From NCBI GenBank assembly GCA_024404065.1, contig JAKSQR010000032.1, positions 1 through 11,686 of the forward strand: 11,686 bases of DNA. Direction: 5' to 3'. The position numbers and the translations under genes are program-made. The notes beneath the pieces are model-generated. The model had not been told where the DNA came from and searched no databases. It was given only the letters and a program-made list of their open reading frames with translations. Below are positions 1 to 7,216 of the stretch, piece after piece (positions within the stretch are counted from its first letter, which is position 1; every line of letters begins with the position of its first letter). Origin of the DNA: Clostridia bacterium. Its GTDB lineage: Bacteria > Bacillota > Clostridia > Oscillospirales > Acutalibacteraceae.

Positions 1-420
1 CAGCTTAAACAGTATTCAGCTGACCTTAATAAATTCTACCTTAAAACTCCTGCACTCTGGGAGGATGATTACAGCTGGGACGGCTTTAAGTGGATAGTAA
101 GCGATGACTGTGTAAACTCCGTTGTTGCATACATCCGCAAGGATAAGAGCGATAACAAGCTCATCTCCATGTGCAACTTTACAAATATGAGCCGCTATGG
201 CTACAAAATTGGTGTTCCTGACCCCGGCACATACAGAGTGGTATTCTCATCTGCAGACCCCAAATACGGTGGCAAGGGTGAGAGCACAGTTGGCTCAGTC
301 AAAGCTAAAAAAGAGCCTATGCACGGATATGATTACAGCATTGAGGTTGATATTGAAGGCCTCAGCTGTATGTACATAAAAAATACTTCAAGAAAGAAAT
401 CCACTAAGGAGGATAAATAA
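1..420 (+). CDS. glgB: 1,4-alpha-glucan branching enzyme, C-terminal part (partial)
   Basis: An open frame runs from base 1 without a start to TAA at 418-420, giving the last 139 residues. The family (GH13) moves a segment of an alpha-1,4 glucan chain to form an alpha-1,6 branch in glycogen. The visible part begins with a helix-like stretch followed by LNKFYLKTPALWEDDY and GFKWI, which resembles the end of the GlgB barrel where the 'LN.LY...PAL...D' pattern is typical. It then continues into a beta-rich domain (SVVAYIRKD, ISMCNFTN, YKIGVPDPGTYRVVFSSADPKYGG) matching the C-terminal all-beta domain. The catalytic residues lie upstream of the window. The protein ends in a Lys-rich tail (RKKSTKEDK). 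The next gene, glgC, starts 1 nt after the stop, and its ribosome site lies inside the glgB end. Identity rests on these patterns plus the operon context. Confidence 0.9.
   Translation, partial: QLKQYSADLNKFYLKTPALWEDDYSWDGFKWIVSDDCVNSVVAYIRKDKSDNKLISMCNFTNMSRYGYKIGVPDPGTYRVVFSSADPKYGGKGESTVGSVKAKKEPMHGYDYSIEVDIEGLSCMYIKNTSRKKSTKEDK
407..412 (+). promoter_or_regulatory. ribosome binding site of glgC, inside the end of glgB
   Basis: AGGAGG is a perfect Shine-Dalgarno core 9 nt before the ATG at 422. It lies within the last codons of glgB, so translation of the two genes is probably coupled. It also fixes the glgC start. Confidence 0.8.
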
Positions 421-421
421 A

Positions 422-1636
422 ATGGCAAAGAAAACAGAATGCGTTGCTATGCTCCTTGCAGGCGGTCAGGGCAGCCGTCTTGGTATCCTTACCAAAAATA
501 TAGCTAAGCCTGCAGTACCTTACGGCGGTAAGTATCGTATTATCGACTTTCCCCTTTCAAACTGCGTAAACTCAGGTATTTACACAGTAGGCGTACTTAC
601 ACAGTATCAGCCTCTTGTACTTAATGATTATATCGGCAATGGTCAGCCCTGGGACCTTGACAGAGCTAACGGCGGTGTACACGTACTTTCACCCTATCAG
701 CAGATTAAGGGCACAGAGTGGTACAAGGGTACAGCCAATGCTATTTATCAGAATATCAACTTTATTGAGCAGTATGACCCTGAGTATGTACTTATACTTT
801 CAGGTGACCACATCTACAAGATGGATTACTCAAAGATGATTGATTTCCATAAGGAAAAGAATGCAGACTGCACCATCGCTATGCTTGAGGTTTCATGGGA
901 AGAGGCAAGCCGTTTCGGTCTTATGATTGTAAATGATGATGGCAGCATTGCTGAATTTGAAGAGAAGCCCAAAAATCCCAGAAGCAACAAGGCTTCAATG
1001 GGCGTTTATGTATTTAACTGGAAGAAGCTCCGTGAGTATCTTATAGCTGACGAAGCAGACGAAAACAGCGGTAATGACTTTGGTCACAATGTTATCCCCG
1101 CAATGCACGAAGCAGGCGAAAGAATGTTTGCTTACCAGTTTGACGGCTACTGGAAGGATGTTGGTACAATCGACTCTCTCTGGGATGCAAACCTTGACCT
1201 TCTTAACCCCAAGGTTGACCTTGACCTTGATGATGACAGCTGGAAGATTTACTCAAAGCCCCCTGTTGCCACACCTCACTATGTTGGCAAGAATGCAAAG
1301 ATTGAATCCTCAATGCTTAATGAGGGCGATGAGGTTTACGGCAGCGTAGATTTCTCCGTTCTTTTTGCAAATGTTACTGTTGAAGAGGGCGCAAACGTTA
1401 AATATTCAATAGTAATGCCCGGCACAACAATCAAGAAGGGCGCCACAGTACAGTATGCAATAGTTGCAGAGAATGCAGTTATTGAGGAGGGTGCTGTTGT
1501 AGGTAAGAGCCCTGAGGATATGGAAGATATTACTGAGTGGGGCGTTGCAGTAGTTGGCAACAGCGTTACAATAGGCAAGAATGCAGTTGTAGCCCCCAAA
1601 ACTATGATTGATGAAAACGTAGGAGGTGCTGAATAA
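422..1636 (+). CDS. glgC: Glucose-1-phosphate adenylyltransferase (ADP-glucose pyrophosphorylase, catalytic subunit)
   Basis: The 404-residue protein makes ADP-glucose and pyrophosphate from ATP and glucose-1-phosphate, the committed step of bacterial glycogen synthesis in the cytoplasm. The N-terminal nucleotidyltransferase domain has the intact nucleotide loop GGQGSRL (residues 14-20), KPAVPYGGKYRIIDFPLSN (29-47), WYKGTANA (100-107), the metal-site motif SGDHIY (127-132), FEEKP (179-183, with the Lys expected to contact glucose-1-phosphate) and SMGVYVF (192-198). YWKDVGTIDSLWDANLDLL near residue 240 is also family-typical. The C-terminal part, from about residue 290, shows the hexapeptide-like I/V-G-x-x-A pattern of a left-handed beta helix (VGKNAKI, IEEGAVVG, IGKNAVV). 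Length is normal. The stop overlaps the glgD start by 1 nt (TAATG). In Firmicutes GlgC commonly works with GlgD as a hetero-oligomer, so that pairing is expected here. Confidence 0.97.
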   Translation: MAKKTECVAMLLAGGQGSRLGILTKNIAKPAVPYGGKYRIIDFPLSNCVNSGIYTVGVLTQYQPLVLNDYIGNGQPWDLDRANGGVHVLSPYQQIKGTEWYKGTANAIYQNINFIEQYDPEYVLILSGDHIYKMDYSKMIDFHKEKNADCTIAMLEVSWEEASRFGLMIVNDDGSIAEFEEKPKNPRSNKASMGVYVFNWKKLREYLIADEADENSGNDFGHNVIPAMHEAGERMFAYQFDGYWKDVGTIDSLWDANLDLLNPKVDLDLDDDSWKIYSKPPVATPHYVGKNAKIESSMLNEGDEVYGSVDFSVLFANVTVEEGANVKYSIVMPGTTIKKGATVQYAIVAENAVIEEGAVVGKSPEDMEDITEWGVAVVGNSVTIGKNAVVAPKTMIDENVGGAE

Positions 1637-2748
1637 TGGCAACAAACAATGTTCTTGGCATTATATTTGCTAATGCTTATGATAGTACAATTCCTGAGAT
1701 TACAGCACTCAGAGCTATGGGCTCAGTTCCCTTTGCAGGCCGTTACCGTCTTATTGACCTTCCCCTTTCATCAATGGTAAATGCAGGTATCACCAATGTT
1801 GGTGTTATTACCAAGTCAAACTACCGCTCACTTATGGACCACCTTGGCAGCGGTAAGGCATGGGACCTTTCAAGAAAGAATGAAGGCCTTAAAATCCTTC
1901 CTCCCTTCAGCATTCCCGATTCAGGTGATGTTATAAGCAAAATTTCTGCTCTTTACGGCAGCATCAGCTTTATCAGCGAATCAGGTAAAGACTATGTTCT
2001 TTTTGCAGACTGCAACTCAGTTTCAGGCATTGATTTTGCAGATGTAATTGAGTTTAATGCAAAGAAGAATGCTGATATCACTATGGTATGTGCAAAGGGT
2101 ATGCCTGCAAGCATTGCCCTTGCAACAGAAGTAGTTACAGACGCAGACGGCAAGGTTACAGAGCTTAAAAAGATGGATGATTTCAGCAAAGAGGTTAATT
2201 ACTCTGCAAAGTGCTGCATCATCAAGAGAGTTCTTCTTGAAAGACTTCTTCACGAAGCAAATGCAAAAAGAATTTCATCCTTTGAGGAGCTTTTTGCAGC
2301 TAACATTGATAAGCTCAATGTTTATGCTTACCAGTATGAGGGCTACATCAAGGTAATTGATTCTATTGAGGCTTACTACAATGCTTCTATGGATCTTCTT
2401 GACCCTGAGGTAAGAAAAGCAGTATTCAACGCAGAAAATCCTGTTTACACAAAGGCAGGCGACAGAACACCTGCTATGTATGGCAAGGATGCTGATGTTA
2501 AAAATTCACTTATTTCCGATGGTTGTAAGATTGAAGGCACAGTTGAAAACTGCCTTCTTTCAAGAGGAGTTAAAATCGGCAAAAATTCAAAAATTACAAA
2601 CTCAATCATTATGCAGGATACAGTAATTGGCGACAATGTTGAGCTTGACTGCGTAATTATTGATAAGGATGCAACAATCAAAAACAACAAGAAGCTTTGC
2701 GGCGCTTCCAATTACCCCGTATTCGTAGGAAAGGGTATAGTAATCTGA
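1636..2748 (+). CDS. glgD: GlgD, GlgC-like subunit of ADP-glucose pyrophosphorylase (non-catalytic type)
   Basis: This 370-residue paralogue of GlgC has the same fold pattern: PFAGRYRLIDLPLSSMVNAGI (residues 32-52), then the mid-domain and a C-terminal left-handed beta-helix section (DADVKNSLISDGCKIEG, GVKIGKNSKITNSIIM, IGDNVELDCVIID). The glycine-rich nucleotide loop is absent. Where GlgC has AGGQGSRL this protein has FANAYDST (11-18), and the SGDHIY metal motif is replaced by FADCNSV (123-129). In characterised Firmicutes, GlgD has little or no activity alone and raises the activity of GlgC in a hetero-oligomer; the same role is inferred here. The start ATG overlaps the glgC stop by one base and has GGAGG at 1622-1626, 9 nt upstream, consistent with coupled and balanced synthesis of the two subunits. 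Confidence 0.95.
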   Translation: MATNNVLGIIFANAYDSTIPEITALRAMGSVPFAGRYRLIDLPLSSMVNAGITNVGVITKSNYRSLMDHLGSGKAWDLSRKNEGLKILPPFSIPDSGDVISKISALYGSISFISESGKDYVLFADCNSVSGIDFADVIEFNAKKNADITMVCAKGMPASIALATEVVTDADGKVTELKKMDDFSKEVNYSAKCCIIKRVLLERLLHEANAKRISSFEELFAANIDKLNVYAYQYEGYIKVIDSIEAYYNASMDLLDPEVRKAVFNAENPVYTKAGDRTPAMYGKDADVKNSLISDGCKIEGTVENCLLSRGVKIGKNSKITNSIIMQDTVIGDNVELDCVIIDKDATIKNNKKLCGASNYPVFVGKGIVI

Positions 2749-2762
2749 GAAAGCGTGATTAA

Positions 2763-3587
2763 ATGGCAATCGATAAAAAGAAATCCCAGAATATAATAAC
2801 TGCAGTTGTGGTATTACTCGCATTAGTGCTTGTTACAGTTGCACTGCTTGTTAAGTTCAACATTATCAATTTAAGAAGAAATTCTGCGATTGAGTATGTA
2901 ACTGAAACAAGAGTTGTTACCGTAGCACAGACTGACGCAAACGGCGAAGAGGTTACTGACGAAAACGGTAATGTAGTTTACTACACAATGGTTGAGCATT
3001 ACACCAGACCATCTATTTCATCTAACCACAAGTACCCCACAACCACCAAAAAAGAGGAAACAGGCACTACAGGTCCTGAGTTTTACTATGAGGTAACCTC
3101 AGTAGAGCATGTTACTGACGCAAACGGTGAGGCAGTTACAAATGAAAACGGCGAATGGGTTACAAAGGTAAATAAGCAGACTCAGAAGTGTGATGAAAAC
3201 GGCAATGCTATTGTAAACGGCACTACCGGCACAACCACTACCACAGAGCCTACTGAGCCCAGCAGCCAGACAACCTCTGTTGTTTACCGTACTCTCCCCG
3301 GCGGCAGACCCGTTAAGGATATTCACGGTAACCCCGTAACAAAAGAGGTTATTACAGAGGCACCTACTGAGCCTCCCACAGAGCCTACAAAGCCTGAGGT
3401 ACATCAGGTTACAAAGGCTACCACCACAAAGAAATCAACCACTACCACCACAAAGGCTACAACCACCAAAAAAGCAACTACCACAAAGGTGACTACTGAG
3501 GAGGTTACAGAGCCTACAAGTGAAGCGGTTGTTACCACAGACCTTAATGCTGTAACAGTTTCTACAGCGATTATTGACAACTTTTAA
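2763..3587 (+). CDS. Membrane-anchored Thr-rich repeat protein of unknown function, in the glycogen operon
   Basis: I do not recognise a named family for this 274-residue protein. A short basic N-terminus (KKK, residues 5-7) is followed by one hydrophobic helix (about 11-31, ITAVVVLLALVLVTVALLV). It has no evident peptidase site, so a signal anchor with the rest outside the cell is likely. The remainder is low in hydrophobics. It holds two similar 16-residue units (57-72 and 118-133, pattern TDANGE-VT-ENG--V), shorter echoes DENGNAIV (144-151) and DIHGNPVT (186-193), Thr/Pro/Glu stretches (TEPTEP, APTEPPTEPTKPE) and a Thr/Lys tract (about 219-245). No cohesin, dockerin, SLH or LPxTG motif is visible. 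The ribosome site before ATG 2763 is weak, so translation may be coupled to glgD 14 nt upstream. It sits between glgD and glgA on the same strand. A wall-spanning or glycan-associated role is possible but unproven. Confidence 0.85.
   Translation: MAIDKKKSQNIITAVVVLLALVLVTVALLVKFNIINLRRNSAIEYVTETRVVTVAQTDANGEEVTDENGNVVYYTMVEHYTRPSISSNHKYPTTTKKEETGTTGPEFYYEVTSVEHVTDANGEAVTNENGEWVTKVNKQTQKCDENGNAIVNGTTGTTTTTEPTEPSSQTTSVVYRTLPGGRPVKDIHGNPVTKEVITEAPTEPPTEPTKPEVHQVTKATTTKKSTTTTTKATTTKKATTTKVTTEEVTEPTSEAVVTTDLNAVTVSTAIIDNF
2931..3161 (+). repeat. two diverged 48-bp direct repeats within the Thr-rich gene
   Basis: Copies lie at 2931-2978 and 3114-3161, 183 bp apart and in the same frame. Both begin ACTGACGCAAACGG and contain GAAAACGG. 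At the protein level 12 of 16 residues agree (pattern TDANGE-VT-ENG--V). This looks like internal duplication of a small structural unit, not a mobile element. Confidence 0.75.
3414..3500 (+). repeat. low-complexity Thr/Lys-coding tract
   Basis: The tract is built from repeated ACCACC, ACTACC and ACAAAG codon groups and encodes Thr runs separated by Lys pairs (residues about 218-246 of the Thr-rich protein). It resembles the Thr-rich linkers of secreted Ruminococcus proteins and may vary in length between strains by slippage. Confidence 0.75.
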
Positions 3588-3605
3588 TCAGAAAGGGGAA
3601 GACAA

Positions 3606-5024
3606 ATGAAAGTATTATATGTTTCCAGTGAAGCCTATCCCTTTGCAGCCAGCGGCGGACTTGCAGATGTAGCAGGTTCTCTCCCTGCTGCCCTTCGTAA
3701 GCGCAGAGTTTCTGCAAGCGTTATTATGCCTCTCTACGGCTGTGTAACTGACGAAATGCGCTCCACAATGACCTTTATCACAAATATCTCTGTACCTGTT
3801 TCATGGCGTATGCAGTACTGCGGACTTTTTGAGGCAAAGGCTAACGGCGTAACCTATTATCTTATTGATAACGAGTACTACTTCAAGAGAGATTCTCTCT
3901 ACGGTCACTTTGATGATGGTGAAAGATTCGCTTTCTTCTCACGTGCTGTGCTTGAGGTACTCCCCTACCTTGCATTCAAGCCTGATATCATTCACTGTAA
4001 TGACTGGCAGAGCGCTCTTATCCCCGTATATTACTCAGTTTACTATGCTACAAGACCCGGCTATGAAAACATCAAAACCGTTTTCACAATTCATAATATT
4101 CAGTATCAGGGCATTTATGGCAAGGAGATACTTGGTGATGTATTTGGCCTTGGCGAAGAGCATGCAAGCCTTGTGGAATTTGGTGACTGCGTAAACCTTA
4201 TGAAGGGTGCTATTGAGTGTGCAAATAAGGTTACAACCGTAAGTAACACTTACGCTGAGGAGATTCTTGACCCCTGGTTCAGCCACGGTCTTCATCCTAT
4301 TCTTCAGGAGCGTCACTACAAGCTGAGCGGTATTCTTAACGGTATAGATGTAATCAGCTATGACCCCGAAACAGATAAGAATGTATTTGAGAATTACTCT
4401 GCAAAGAACCCTGCAGGTAAGGCTGTAAATAAAGAAAAGCTTCAGGAATATTTCAACCTTCCCGTAAGGGCAGATGTGCCTGTAATGGCAATTATTTCAA
4501 GGCTTGTTTCACACAAGGGCTTTGACCTTGTCAAGAGAATTATGTGGGAGCTTCTTGGCTCTACTGATATGCAGCTTATCGTACTCGGCTCAGGTGACTG
4601 GGAGTATGAAAACTTCTTCTGGGAGCTTAAAAATGCGTTCCCCGATAAGGTTGGTCTCAAGGTTGGCTTTATCCCTGCCCTTGCCCGTAAGATTTACGCA
4701 GGTGCAGACCTTTTCTTAATGCCATCAAAGAGTGAGCCCTGCGGTCTTTCACAGATGGTTGCTTTAAGATATGGTACAATCCCCATCGTAAGAGAAACCG
4801 GCGGACTTAAAGATACAATCACAGACAGTGGCGATGGCGTTGGCAACGGCTTTACCTTTAAGAGCTATGATGCCTATGATATGCTTGACGCAATCAGAAG
4901 AAGCCTTGACGCCTACTGGAACAGAGATTACTTTAATACTCTGGTTGAAAGAGCACTTAAATGTGACAACAGCTGGAGCAAATCTGCAAAGGAATATATT
5001 GACCTTTACAAGTCAATAGACTGA
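3606..5024 (+). CDS. glgA: Glycogen synthase (ADP-glucose type, GT5)
   Basis: The 472-residue protein transfers glucose from ADP-glucose to the non-reducing end of a growing alpha-1,4 glucan. The N-terminal GT5 domain shows VSSEAYPFAASGGLADVAGSLPAAL (residues 6-30), HCNDWQSALIP (130-140) and FTIHNIQYQGIYG (160-172). The linker has the LNGID motif (244-248). The GT-B C-terminal domain has ISRLVSHKGFDL (297-308, with the Arg and Lys expected to hold the ADP phosphates) and SKSEPCGLSQ (374-383, with the conserved active-site Glu377). TGGLKDTI follows. Length is typical. The Lys of the KTGGLADV motif (Lys15 in the E. coli enzyme) is Ala15 here. The start is supported by AAGGGGAAG at 3593-3602. 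It lies 18 nt after the Thr-rich gene and 1 nt before the phosphatase-like gene. Confidence 0.97.
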   Translation: MKVLYVSSEAYPFAASGGLADVAGSLPAALRKRRVSASVIMPLYGCVTDEMRSTMTFITNISVPVSWRMQYCGLFEAKANGVTYYLIDNEYYFKRDSLYGHFDDGERFAFFSRAVLEVLPYLAFKPDIIHCNDWQSALIPVYYSVYYATRPGYENIKTVFTIHNIQYQGIYGKEILGDVFGLGEEHASLVEFGDCVNLMKGAIECANKVTTVSNTYAEEILDPWFSHGLHPILQERHYKLSGILNGIDVISYDPETDKNVFENYSAKNPAGKAVNKEKLQEYFNLPVRADVPVMAIISRLVSHKGFDLVKRIMWELLGSTDMQLIVLGSGDWEYENFFWELKNAFPDKVGLKVGFIPALARKIYAGADLFLMPSKSEPCGLSQMVALRYGTIPIVRETGGLKDTITDSGDGVGNGFTFKSYDAYDMLDAIRRSLDAYWNRDYFNTLVERALKCDNSWSKSAKEYIDLYKSID

Positions 5025-5025
5025 T

Positions 5026-5634
5026 ATGAGAAGCTATAAAATTCACCTTATACGCAACGCCCCCGGTGAGGGCTTTGATGAGGGCAGATACATAGGTCAC
5101 ACAGATGTTCCCCTTTCAGAGGAGGGCAGAGCAATCGCCTCACAGATGCACGATGACTGTGTTTACCCATTTGCTGAAACTGTTTTCACAAGCCCACTCA
5201 AAAGATGCACTGAAACTGCAGCAATCCTTTACCCCAATAAAGAAGCTGTGCCTGTTGATGGCCTTATGGAGTGCAACTTCGGGGAGTTTGAAAATAAAAC
5301 TGCAGAGGAGCTCAGAAAATACGATATCTTTTCTGAGTGGCTGGAGGGTAAATCTGCACCGCCTTTTGGTGAGAGCAGTAAGGACTTCGGCATAAGAATC
5401 TGCAAAACCTTTGAAAAAATTGCAGAGGGAATGATGAAAAGCGGTGTATTTGAAACCGCAATTATCACCCACGGCGGTGTAATAAGCATTATACTTGCCG
5501 CCTACGGTCTGCCTCAGGCACCTATGCACCAGTGGATGGCCCCTGACTGCAGCGGCTACACAATCCGCTTTGACCCTGCCATGTGGATGAGGGACAAAAA
5601 GGTAGAGGTTGCCCAGCTTATTCCTCAATCATAA
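5026..5634 (+). CDS. Histidine-phosphatase-fold protein with altered RHG motif
   Basis: This 202-residue protein belongs by pattern to the phosphoglycerate mutase/histidine phosphatase superfamily (PF00300). RYIGHTDVPLSEEGRAIA (residues 21-38) is the family 'GR..G.TD.PLS..G' block, TSPLKRCTETA (55-65) carries the second conserved Arg (60), MECNFGEFENKT (81-92) the acidic loop, and TIITHGG-like ITHGGV (147-152) the second catalytic His149. The first motif, normally LIRHGE, reads LIRNAPGE: the phospho-accepting His is Asn11 and the Gly is Ala12. Known members form a phosphohistidine at that position, so this protein is probably inactive or has a changed mechanism. It begins 1 nt after glgA (TGATATG) with no good ribosome site, so coupling to glgA is likely. 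It is the last gene before a terminator. A role in sugar-phosphate binding or in regulating glycogen synthesis is only a guess. Confidence 0.88.
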   Translation: MRSYKIHLIRNAPGEGFDEGRYIGHTDVPLSEEGRAIASQMHDDCVYPFAETVFTSPLKRCTETAAILYPNKEAVPVDGLMECNFGEFENKTAEELRKYDIFSEWLEGKSAPPFGESSKDFGIRICKTFEKIAEGMMKSGVFETAIITHGGVISIILAAYGLPQAPMHQWMAPDCSGYTIRFDPAMWMRDKKVEVAQLIPQS

Positions 5635-5642
5635 TTAAGTTA

Positions 5643-5678
5643 AAGAATGCCTTCCATAATGGAGGGCATTTTTGTTTT
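5643..5678 (+). terminator. intrinsic terminator of the glycogen operon
   Basis: Arms at 5647-5655 (ATGCCTTCC) and 5661-5669 (GGAGGGCAT) form a 9-bp stem with one G-T pair and a 5-nt loop, extendable by an A-T pair. It is followed by TTTTTGTTTT. It starts 13 nt after the phosphatase-like gene stops, and the next promoter lies 32 nt downstream. Confidence 0.92.
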
Positions 5679-5709
5679 GCTTTTCACTTTTCAGCTTCAA
5701 ATCATATTG

Positions 5710-5739
5710 TTGACATTTGCGCCTTTATTATAGTATAAT
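5710..5739 (+). promoter_or_regulatory. sigma-A-type promoter for the citrate synthase unit
   Basis: A perfect -35 box TTGACA (5710-5715) and a perfect -10 box TATAAT (5734-5739) are separated by 18 bp. The flanks are AT-rich. Transcription is expected to start near 5746, leaving a leader of about 100 nt before the ATG at 5849. Its position just after a terminator fits a new transcription unit. Confidence 0.88.
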
Positions 5740-5764
5740 GTACTGTAATTATATTATATAATAA

Positions 5765-5848
5765 GGTAACTATTTCTATTTTATAGTAATTACCACCCAA
5801 TATAAAACCAACCGACAGATAGCTATTTACTACATAAGAGGTGATAAT
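5765..5848 (+). promoter_or_regulatory. possible switching leader before citrate synthase
   Basis: Two competing pairings can be drawn. In the first, GGTAA (5765-5769) and CTAT (5770-5773) pair with TTACC (5790-5794) and ATAG (5783-5786), leaving a 3-nt bulge and a 9-nt loop. In the second, ATTACCACC (5789-5797) pairs with GGTGATAAT (5840-5848) at 8 of 9 positions, which would hide the ribosome site AGAGGTGAT (5837-5845) next to the ATG. Bases 5790-5794 take part in both. This is inference from hand pairing in AT-rich sequence, and I recognise no known riboswitch class. Confidence 0.3.
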
Positions 5849-7216
5849 ATGTCATACGCAAATATTCACATGGATGATAAAAGAATAAAAACCTATGGTG
5901 ATAAAATCAGAACTGCCAGCAATATGACAAGCGAAGATTTTGTACGCTTTAACGTTAAGCGTGGTCTTCGTAATGCTGACGGCACAGGTGTTATGGCTGG
6001 CATTACAAGAGTCTGCTCAGTTGAAGGCTACTATATTGATGACGGTGAAAAAATTCCCAAGGAAGGCCGCCTTAATTACAGAGGCATCAATATGGAGGAT
6101 ATTGTAAATGCCTGCATAAATGAGGACAGATTCGGCTATGAGGAGGTTGTTTTCCTTCTTCTTTTCGGCACTCTCCCCTCAAAAGAAGAGCTTGCTATTT
6201 TCAGGCAAGTGCTTTCCGACTGCCGTGAACTCCCCGATGATTTCATTGAGGATATGATTATGAAGGCACCCTCAAAGGACATTATGAATAAAATGGCCCG
6301 TTCTGTTCTTGCTCTTTACAGCTTTGACCCCGACCCCGACAATATTGAGCTTGAAAATGTAATTAAGCAGAGTGTACACCTTATTGCACAGCTGCCTGTA
6401 ATTATGGCTTATGCCTATCAGGTAAAGCGCAGACACTTCTATAAAAAGAGCATGTACATTCATCCCCTTAAGCCTGAGCTTTCAACAGCAGAGAGCATTC
6501 TGCGTTCAATAAGAGCAGATAAGCAGTATACTGATGAAGAGGCAAAGCTTCTTGATGTTTGCCTTATGGTACATGCTGAGCACGGCGGCGGTAACAACTC
6601 CACATTCACAACAAGAGTGCTTACCTCCAGCGGTACAGATACCTACTCTGCCATAGCAGGTGCAATCGGCGCCCTTAAGGGTCCAAAGCACGGCGGTGCA
6701 AACAAGAAGGTAGCTGAAATGATTTCCTATTTCAAAGAGAATCTTGATGATATTACCAACGAGGATCAGGTTCGTGATTACCTTGTAAAGATTATCAAAA
6801 AAGAAGCTGCCGATAAATCCGGTCTTATCTACGGTATGGGTCATGCAGTTTACACACTCTCTGACCCACGTGCAAAAATTCTTCGTCAGAAGGCAAGCGC
6901 CTTTGCCCTTGACAGCGAGTTTGAGGATGAATTCAGACTTCTCAACTTAATTGAAAAGCTTACACCTGAGGTGTTTGCAGATGTTAAGGGAAACACAAAG
7001 AATATGTGTGCAAATGTTGACCTTTACTCAGGCCTTGTTTATAAGATTCTGGGTGTCCCCGATGATTTATATACGCCCATCTTTACAGTTGCCCGCTCTG
7101 CAGGTTGGAGTGCACACCGCATTGAAGAGCTGCTTACAGGCAACAGAATTATAAGACCCGCTTATAAAAATATTAACGAAAAGGTTCCTTACATTCCCCT
7201 TTCATTAAGAAAATAA
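5849..7216 (+). CDS. gltA: Citrate synthase
   Basis: The 455-residue enzyme condenses oxaloacetate with acetyl-CoA to give citrate. The three catalytic residues of the family can be placed: His281 in GPKHGGAN (278-285), His332 in GMGHAVYTLSDPR (329-341) and Asp391 in NVDLYSGLVY (389-398). Arg341 and Arg416 match the Arg residues that bind the carboxylates. HAEHGGGNNSTF (242-253) is the typical pre-catalytic block, and LNYRGINMEDIV (75-86) is the usual N-terminal 'YRG' region. An N-terminal extension of about 50 residues precedes the core, as in several Clostridia homologues. 2-methylcitrate synthase belongs to the same superfamily and cannot be fully excluded, but no methylcitrate-cycle genes are nearby. 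The start has a good ribosome site (AGAGGTGAT, 5837-5845). It is the first gene after a strong promoter. In an anaerobe it probably feeds an incomplete TCA branch towards 2-oxoglutarate and glutamate. Confidence 0.95.
   Translation: MSYANIHMDDKRIKTYGDKIRTASNMTSEDFVRFNVKRGLRNADGTGVMAGITRVCSVEGYYIDDGEKIPKEGRLNYRGINMEDIVNACINEDRFGYEEVVFLLLFGTLPSKEELAIFRQVLSDCRELPDDFIEDMIMKAPSKDIMNKMARSVLALYSFDPDPDNIELENVIKQSVHLIAQLPVIMAYAYQVKRRHFYKKSMYIHPLKPELSTAESILRSIRADKQYTDEEAKLLDVCLMVHAEHGGGNNSTFTTRVLTSSGTDTYSAIAGAIGALKGPKHGGANKKVAEMISYFKENLDDITNEDQVRDYLVKIIKKEAADKSGLIYGMGHAVYTLSDPRAKILRQKASAFALDSEFEDEFRLLNLIEKLTPEVFADVKGNTKNMCANVDLYSGLVYKILGVPDDLYTPIFTVARSAGWSAHRIEELLTGNRIIRPAYKNINEKVPYIPLSLRK

Noticed and set aside
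1636..2748. glgD as a decayed pseudogene of glgC
   Set aside because: The frame is intact and full length, and loss of the nucleotide loop is the normal state of GlgD in Firmicutes.
3414..3500. Repetitive stretch resembling a CRISPR-like or satellite array
   Set aside because: Units are very short, irregular and in frame, encoding Thr/Lys. There are no unique spacers of even length and no cas genes.
5140..5628. 162-codon open frame on the minus strand
   Set aside because: It is antisense to the phosphatase-like gene, has no recognisable motif or suitable start context, and the plus-strand frame carries clear family motifs.
5784..5832. TAGTAA/TTACTA pairing in the citrate synthase leader
   Set aside because: Only six weak base pairs, and it would cross the pairing that covers the ribosome site. 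Chance is the simplest explanation.
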